From assembly GCA_050945695.1 (NCBI GenBank), contig JBMNTK010000073.1, positions 1 to 16,613 of the forward strand: DNA of 16,613 nucleotides, given 5' to 3'. Position numbers and translations under genes: made by a program. Position 1 is the stretch's first letter. Each line of letters begins with the position of its first letter. The DNA is from Ch71 sp050945695. Its GTDB lineage: Bacteria; Chloroflexota; Anaerolineae; DRVO01. The notes beneath the pieces are model-generated. The model did not search any database and was not told the origin of the DNA. It saw only the letters and a list, made by a program, of their open reading frames with translations. This document shows, one piece after another, positions 13,269 through 16,613 of the stretch.

Positions 13269-13391
13269 ACTGTGCGTGTGTGAGCCCGCAGCGGCTTCCC
13301 CGGGCCAGCGTTGCCCGTGCCGGTGCTTGCACTCCTCTCTCCAGCCCCACGTGCGGATCTCCGCAGCTAGATCACCATAGGGAGGCATAGG

Positions 13392-14657
13392 GTGTCGGCC
13401 CACATGACTAACGGCAGTCTCAGCCCGTACGAGATAGCGCTCTCGCAGTTCGACGAGGCCTGTAGGCGCATGGACCTGAACGAGGGCGTGGTTGAGATGA
13501 TGCGCTGTCCTAAGCGCGAACTCACGGTCAACTTCCCAGTGATGATGGACAGCGGCAGGATCAGGGTCTTCACCGGCTACCGAGTGCACCACTCGGCCGT
13601 CCGAGGACCCACGAAGGGCGGCATCCGCTATCACCCCGGGGTTACTCTGGACGAAGTGCGCGCCCTGGCCATGTGGATGACGTGGAAGTGCGCGGTGGTG
13701 AACATCCCCTATGGCGGGGCCAAAGGCGGCGTCATCGTGGACCCTCGCCAGCTCTCCATGCGCGAGCTCGAGCGCCTCACTCGCCGCTATGCCACCGAGA
13801 TCAGCGTCTTCATGGGCCCCGACTCAGATATCCCCGCGCCGGACGTCAACACCACTCCTCAGACCATGGCCTGGATCATGGACACCTATTCCATGCACCA
13901 GGGCTACACCATCCCGGCCGTCGTCACCGGCAAGCCGGAGCTAGTGGGCGGTTCCGCCGGGCGGCCCAGCGCTACCGGTCGCAGCGTGCACTACTGCACC
14001 CTGCGCATGCTGGAGTGCCTGGGCCTGAAGGTGCGCGGGGCCCGGGTGGTGGTACAGGGCTTCGGCAACGTGGGCTCCTGGGCCGCGCGGCTGCTCAGCC
14101 AGGATGGATGCACGGTCGTGGGCATCTCCGATAGCCGTGGAGCCATCTACAACGAGGGAGGGCTCGACCCCATGGCCGTGCTGGAGCACAAGTCCCGCAC
14201 GGGCAGCGTGGCCGATTTCCCTGAGGCGGAGAACATCACCGAGGATCAACTGCTGGCCCTGCCCTGTGAGGTGCTAGTTCCGGCCGCCCTGGAGATGGCC
14301 ATCAAGGCCGAGCAGGCCCGCAAGGTCCAGGCCAGGCTCGTAGTTGAAGGCGCCAACGGCCCCACCACCCCGGATGCCGACCGGATACTCTGCGACCGGG
14401 GCATAGCAGTGGTGCCCGATATCCTGGCCAACAGCGGCGGCGTGGTGGTGTCGTACTTCGAATGGGTGCAGGACATCCAGCGCCTGTTCTGGACCGAGGG
14501 CGAGATCGAGCGGCGCCTAGAGGGGCTGCTGGACCGGGCCTTCGACGAGGTGCTGGCCGTGGCTAACGAGCACCAGGTTTCCATGCGCACCGCCGCCCTC
14601 ATGTGCGCCGTGCGCCGGGTACACGATGCCACCCTGGTGCGCGGCATCTATCCCTAG
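13392..14657 (+). CDS. gdhA: Glutamate dehydrogenase (Glu/Leu/Phe/Val dehydrogenase family)
   Basis: 421 residues, a usual length for the hexameric bacterial/archaeal enzymes. GTG 13392 is preferred because GGAGG (13381-13385) is 6 nt upstream; ATG 13404 is 18 nt away. It interconverts glutamate and 2-oxoglutarate plus ammonium. Visible landmarks: the substrate-binding GPTKGGIRYHP (72-82), catalytic Lys111 in IPYGGAKGG, GPDSDIPAPDVNT (142-154) with the conserved Asp151, the Rossmann motif GFGNVGS (223-229), and VVEGANGPTTPDAD (317-330) followed by DILANSGGVVVSYFEW. An acidic residue (Asp247) near the end of the second Rossmann strand would fit NAD preference (inference). It has its own promoter and a palindromic terminator, so it is probably monocistronic. 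Leucine or phenylalanine dehydrogenase is much less likely given the length and the PYGGAKGG and GPDSDIPAPD motifs. Confidence 0.95.
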   Translation: MSAHMTNGSLSPYEIALSQFDEACRRMDLNEGVVEMMRCPKRELTVNFPVMMDSGRIRVFTGYRVHHSAVRGPTKGGIRYHPGVTLDEVRALAMWMTWKCAVVNIPYGGAKGGVIVDPRQLSMRELERLTRRYATEISVFMGPDSDIPAPDVNTTPQTMAWIMDTYSMHQGYTIPAVVTGKPELVGGSAGRPSATGRSVHYCTLRMLECLGLKVRGARVVVQGFGNVGSWAARLLSQDGCTVVGISDSRGAIYNEGGLDPMAVLEHKSRTGSVADFPEAENITEDQLLALPCEVLVPAALEMAIKAEQARKVQARLVVEGANGPTTPDADRILCDRGIAVVPDILANSGGVVVSYFEWVQDIQRLFWTEGEIERRLEGLLDRAFDEVLAVANEHQVSMRTAALMCAVRRVHDATLVRGIYP

Positions 14658-14687
14658 AAGGTAGAGCCGAGCGATACGCTTCTGCTG

Positions 14688-14711
14688 GGCCGGGCCCCCG
14701 GGGGCCCGGCC
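14688..14711 (+). terminator. GC-only palindromic hairpin after gdhA
   Basis: A perfect 24-nt palindrome: GGCCGGGCCCCC (14688-14699) followed directly by its reverse complement (14700-14711). It starts 30 bp after the gdhA stop and is followed by ACTTGTTC, a weak T-rich tail. It is probably a terminator. Confidence 0.6.
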
Positions 14712-14757
14712 ACTTGTTCACCGCACCTGGGGGTCAAGCACGAGCGGCAGCCCCCTG

Positions 14758-14786
14758 TTTACCCCCGCCCCGCTCCGGTGTATCCT
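14758..14786 (+). promoter_or_regulatory. Candidate promoter for the beta-mannosidase gene
   Basis: TTTACC (14758-14763), a 17-nt spacer and TATCCT (14781-14786) give 4 of 6 matches in each box. It lies 71 bp before the start codon and after the gdhA terminator. Confidence 0.45.
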
Positions 14787-14856
14787 GGGCCCAGCGGTGA
14801 GTCGGCTCCGCGGCCACTCCCACTCCGGCCACTGAGAGGCCCGAAGAGGTTACCAG

Positions 14857-16613
14857 ATGCAACACCAGGTGCTGGAACTGGATGGAGACTGGGCCCTGCG
14901 CTACTGCGACGCCGGCCAGGGCGAGGCCGCCGGCTGGCCTCAGTCCGGCGTCGAGGGCCCCGAGTCCTACCCGGCCGAGGTGCCAGGTGACGTCCACCTC
15001 GACTTGGCACGGGCCGGCGTAATCCCAGAGCCCCTAGAGGGTGAGAACGTCACCGAGCTGGGCTGGATGGAGGAGAAGGACTGGTGGTACTCCACCACCT
15101 TCACCCCTGAGGCAGACTTCATGGGAGACCGGATGGAGCTGGTCTTCCACGGGCTCGACACCTTCGCCGACGTGTGGCTCAACGGCGTACACCTGGGCAA
15201 GACCAGCAACGCTTTCATCTCCCACACCTTCGATGTGACCGGCCTGCTGCGGGAGAGCGAGAACCTCCTGGTAGTACGGGTGGACACCGGGCTGCGCTGG
15301 GCCAAGCAGCAGGAGATCCAGCGCTACTGTTGGCCCGGCGATGCCACCATGGCCGAGCGCATCTGGCTGCGCCGCGCTCAGTTCACGGGAGGCTGGGACT
15401 GGGGACCCCGGCTGCTCACCGTGGGCATCTGGCGCTCCGTCGAGCTTCACTCCTACCGGGGCCTGGCCCTGCGAGACGTGTGCCTCTCCGCCCGGCTCCT
15501 GGGCCAGGAGCGAGCCCTCATCCAGGCCCAGTACGAGATCCAGTCCCTGGCCGACTGCGACGTGCAGGCCATCATCGAGCTCTCCCTGGATGGCGAGGGG
15601 GGAACGTCCAAGCGGCTAGAGACCACCCTCGCCCCCGGGCCCAATCTGGTGCGCGACCTCATGGTGCTGGAGTGGCCCCGCCTGTGGTGGCCCAACGGCA
15701 TGGGCGAGCAGTACCTCTACGACGTCCGCTGCACGGTGACGGTGGACGGGCAGGTCCTGGATGGGACCGAGTTCAGCTACGGCGTGCGCGAGGTCTCGCT
15801 CGCTCAGGAAGAGCTGGAGGGAGATGAGGGCCAGAGCTTCACGTTTCTGATCAACGGCGAGCCCCTCTTCTGCAAGGGCGCCGACTGGGTCCCCGCTGAC
15901 TCCATCCCCGCCCGGATCACCCCGGAGAAGTACTGGGCCCTGGTGGAAGATGCGGCCGAGGCCAACTTCAACATGTTCCGGGTCTGGGGCGGGGGCATCT
16001 ACGAGGACGATGCCTGGTGGGACGCTTGCGACAGCCTGGGGCTGCTGGTGTGGCAGGACTTCATGTTCGCCTGCTCTGCTATCCCCGACGATGACCCCGA
16101 GTTTGCCGCTCAACTGGAACACGAGGCTCGTCAGATCGTCCGGCGGCTGCGAAACCGCGCCAGCCTGGCGCTGTGGTGCGGCAACAACGAGAACCAGTGG
16201 ATCGCCGGCCGCGTCGCTCCCCACACCAGCCACTGTGGCCGCCCCACGTATCACGAGATGCTGCCCCGTGTCTGCGCGGAGCTGGACCCCAGCCGCTACT
16301 ACTGGCCCTCCAGCCCCTGGGGCGGGGTGGATCCCAACTCGGAGCGCCTGGGCGACCGCCACTCCTGGGATATCGCCCTCAATCCCGATCTGGACGTGCG
16401 CACGGGCTTCCGGGCCTATACCGCCGACCGGGCCAAGTTCATAAGCGAGTACGGCTTCCTTGCCCCACCGGTGGAGGCTTCTCTGCCCAAGTTCCTGCCC
16501 GAAGACCAGCTTCGGCTCGGCTCCCCGGCCTGGCAGCTGCACGAGAACACCTTCGACCGGGGCGTCGTCCGCCATGCCGTGCGACGCTACTTCGGGCGCG
16601 ACCCCGAGAGCCT
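14857..16613 (+). CDS. Glycoside hydrolase family 2 beta-mannosidase-like protein (3' end beyond window)
   Basis: 585 residues are visible from ATG 14857, with AGAGGT just upstream. Family members are usually 800-850 residues, so about the last third is cut by the window edge. The N-terminal sugar-binding jelly roll (about 5-200) has the beta-mannosidase-like VPGDVHLDL (42-50), DTFADVWLNG (101-110) and FTGGWDWGPRLLTVGIW (176-192). An immunoglobulin-like domain follows (about 203-310), then the TIM barrel with NGEPLFCKGADWVPAD (333-348) and FNMFRVWGGGIYE (371-383). The acid/base is Glu445 in CGNNENQW and the nucleophile is Glu531 in KFISEYGFLAPP. There is no signal peptide, so it probably cleaves beta-mannosides or short manno-oligosaccharides inside the cell. 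GWDWGP and the NNE motif favour beta-mannosidase over beta-galactosidase or beta-glucuronidase. Confidence 0.93.
   Translation, partial: MQHQVLELDGDWALRYCDAGQGEAAGWPQSGVEGPESYPAEVPGDVHLDLARAGVIPEPLEGENVTELGWMEEKDWWYSTTFTPEADFMGDRMELVFHGLDTFADVWLNGVHLGKTSNAFISHTFDVTGLLRESENLLVVRVDTGLRWAKQQEIQRYCWPGDATMAERIWLRRAQFTGGWDWGPRLLTVGIWRSVELHSYRGLALRDVCLSARLLGQERALIQAQYEIQSLADCDVQAIIELSLDGEGGTSKRLETTLAPGPNLVRDLMVLEWPRLWWPNGMGEQYLYDVRCTVTVDGQVLDGTEFSYGVREVSLAQEELEGDEGQSFTFLINGEPLFCKGADWVPADSIPARITPEKYWALVEDAAEANFNMFRVWGGGIYEDDAWWDACDSLGLLVWQDFMFACSAIPDDDPEFAAQLEHEARQIVRRLRNRASLALWCGNNENQWIAGRVAPHTSHCGRPTYHEMLPRVCAELDPSRYYWPSSPWGGVDPNSERLGDRHSWDIALNPDLDVRTGFRAYTADRAKFISEYGFLAPPVEASLPKFLPEDQLRLGSPAWQLHENTFDRGVVRHAVRRYFGRDPES

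Larger units (their letters stand above)
12697..13391. other. Intergenic region with repeat block B and the gdhA leader
   Basis: 695 bp between the zinc-ribbon and glutamate dehydrogenase genes. Block B fills 12709-13191. The remaining 200 bp hold a -10 box, a hairpin at the probable transcript start and the gdhA ribosome site. No credible coding frame is seen; the open frames are translations of repeats. Confidence 0.7.

Noticed and set aside
15616..16575. Minus-strand open frame of 319 codons opposite the GH2 gene
   Set aside because: Shadow frame; both GH2 catalytic glutamates are in the plus-strand frame.

Overview
The window is GC-rich DNA with Shine-Dalgarno sequences before most genes. 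Six of its ten genes start with GTG or TTG. The gene set (TTG-started permease/stress-protein/DUF389 fusion, SPF/band-7 protein, GMC dehydrogenase with Tat-exported gamma subunit, glutamate dehydrogenase, GH2 beta-mannosidase) and the intergenic repeat families resemble Chloroflexota, perhaps the Anaerolineae/Caldilineae side. That placement is inference; no rRNA or tRNA is present to fix it.

Layout. A nitrilase-family hydrolase runs off the left edge on the minus strand (1-855). A divergent gap of about 750 bp holds composite repeat block A (920-1486). Next come a band-7/SPFH membrane protein and a small SPW-repeat-like membrane protein, 21 bp apart and on the plus strand (1602-2996). Convergent with them is a 1063-residue minus-strand protein (3017-6208) that joins an APC-like permease, two universal stress protein domains and a DUF389 membrane domain. 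A 503-bp gap with a candidate promoter follows.

The next three plus-strand genes (6712-11176) look like one operon: a 605-residue three-haem cytochrome fusion, a Tat-exported gluconate 2-dehydrogenase subunit 3 protein, and a GMC flavoprotein with a four-cysteine cluster. Together they suggest a periplasmic or cell-surface sugar/sugar-acid dehydrogenase that passes electrons from FAD through an Fe-S cluster to c-type haems. It has three haem motifs, like the classical gluconate dehydrogenase cytochrome, but in a different domain arrangement that includes a cytochrome P460-like domain and a DUF7282-like domain. This is the best candidate here for an undescribed system. The operon ends at a strong hairpin (11206-11235).

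A separate promoter drives a zinc-ribbon protein of unknown function (11347-12696). Repeat block B follows (12709-13191), with the same modular order as block A. Then come a glutamate dehydrogenase gene (13392-14657) with a clear -10 box and a hairpin at its likely transcript start, a GC-rich palindromic terminator, and a GH2 beta-mannosidase-like gene cut by the right edge (14857-16613).

The two repeat blocks are bounded by inverted arrays of a 7-bp unit, GTGAxxC. They share a 36-bp element at 35 of 36 positions. They are the clearest non-coding structure in the window.
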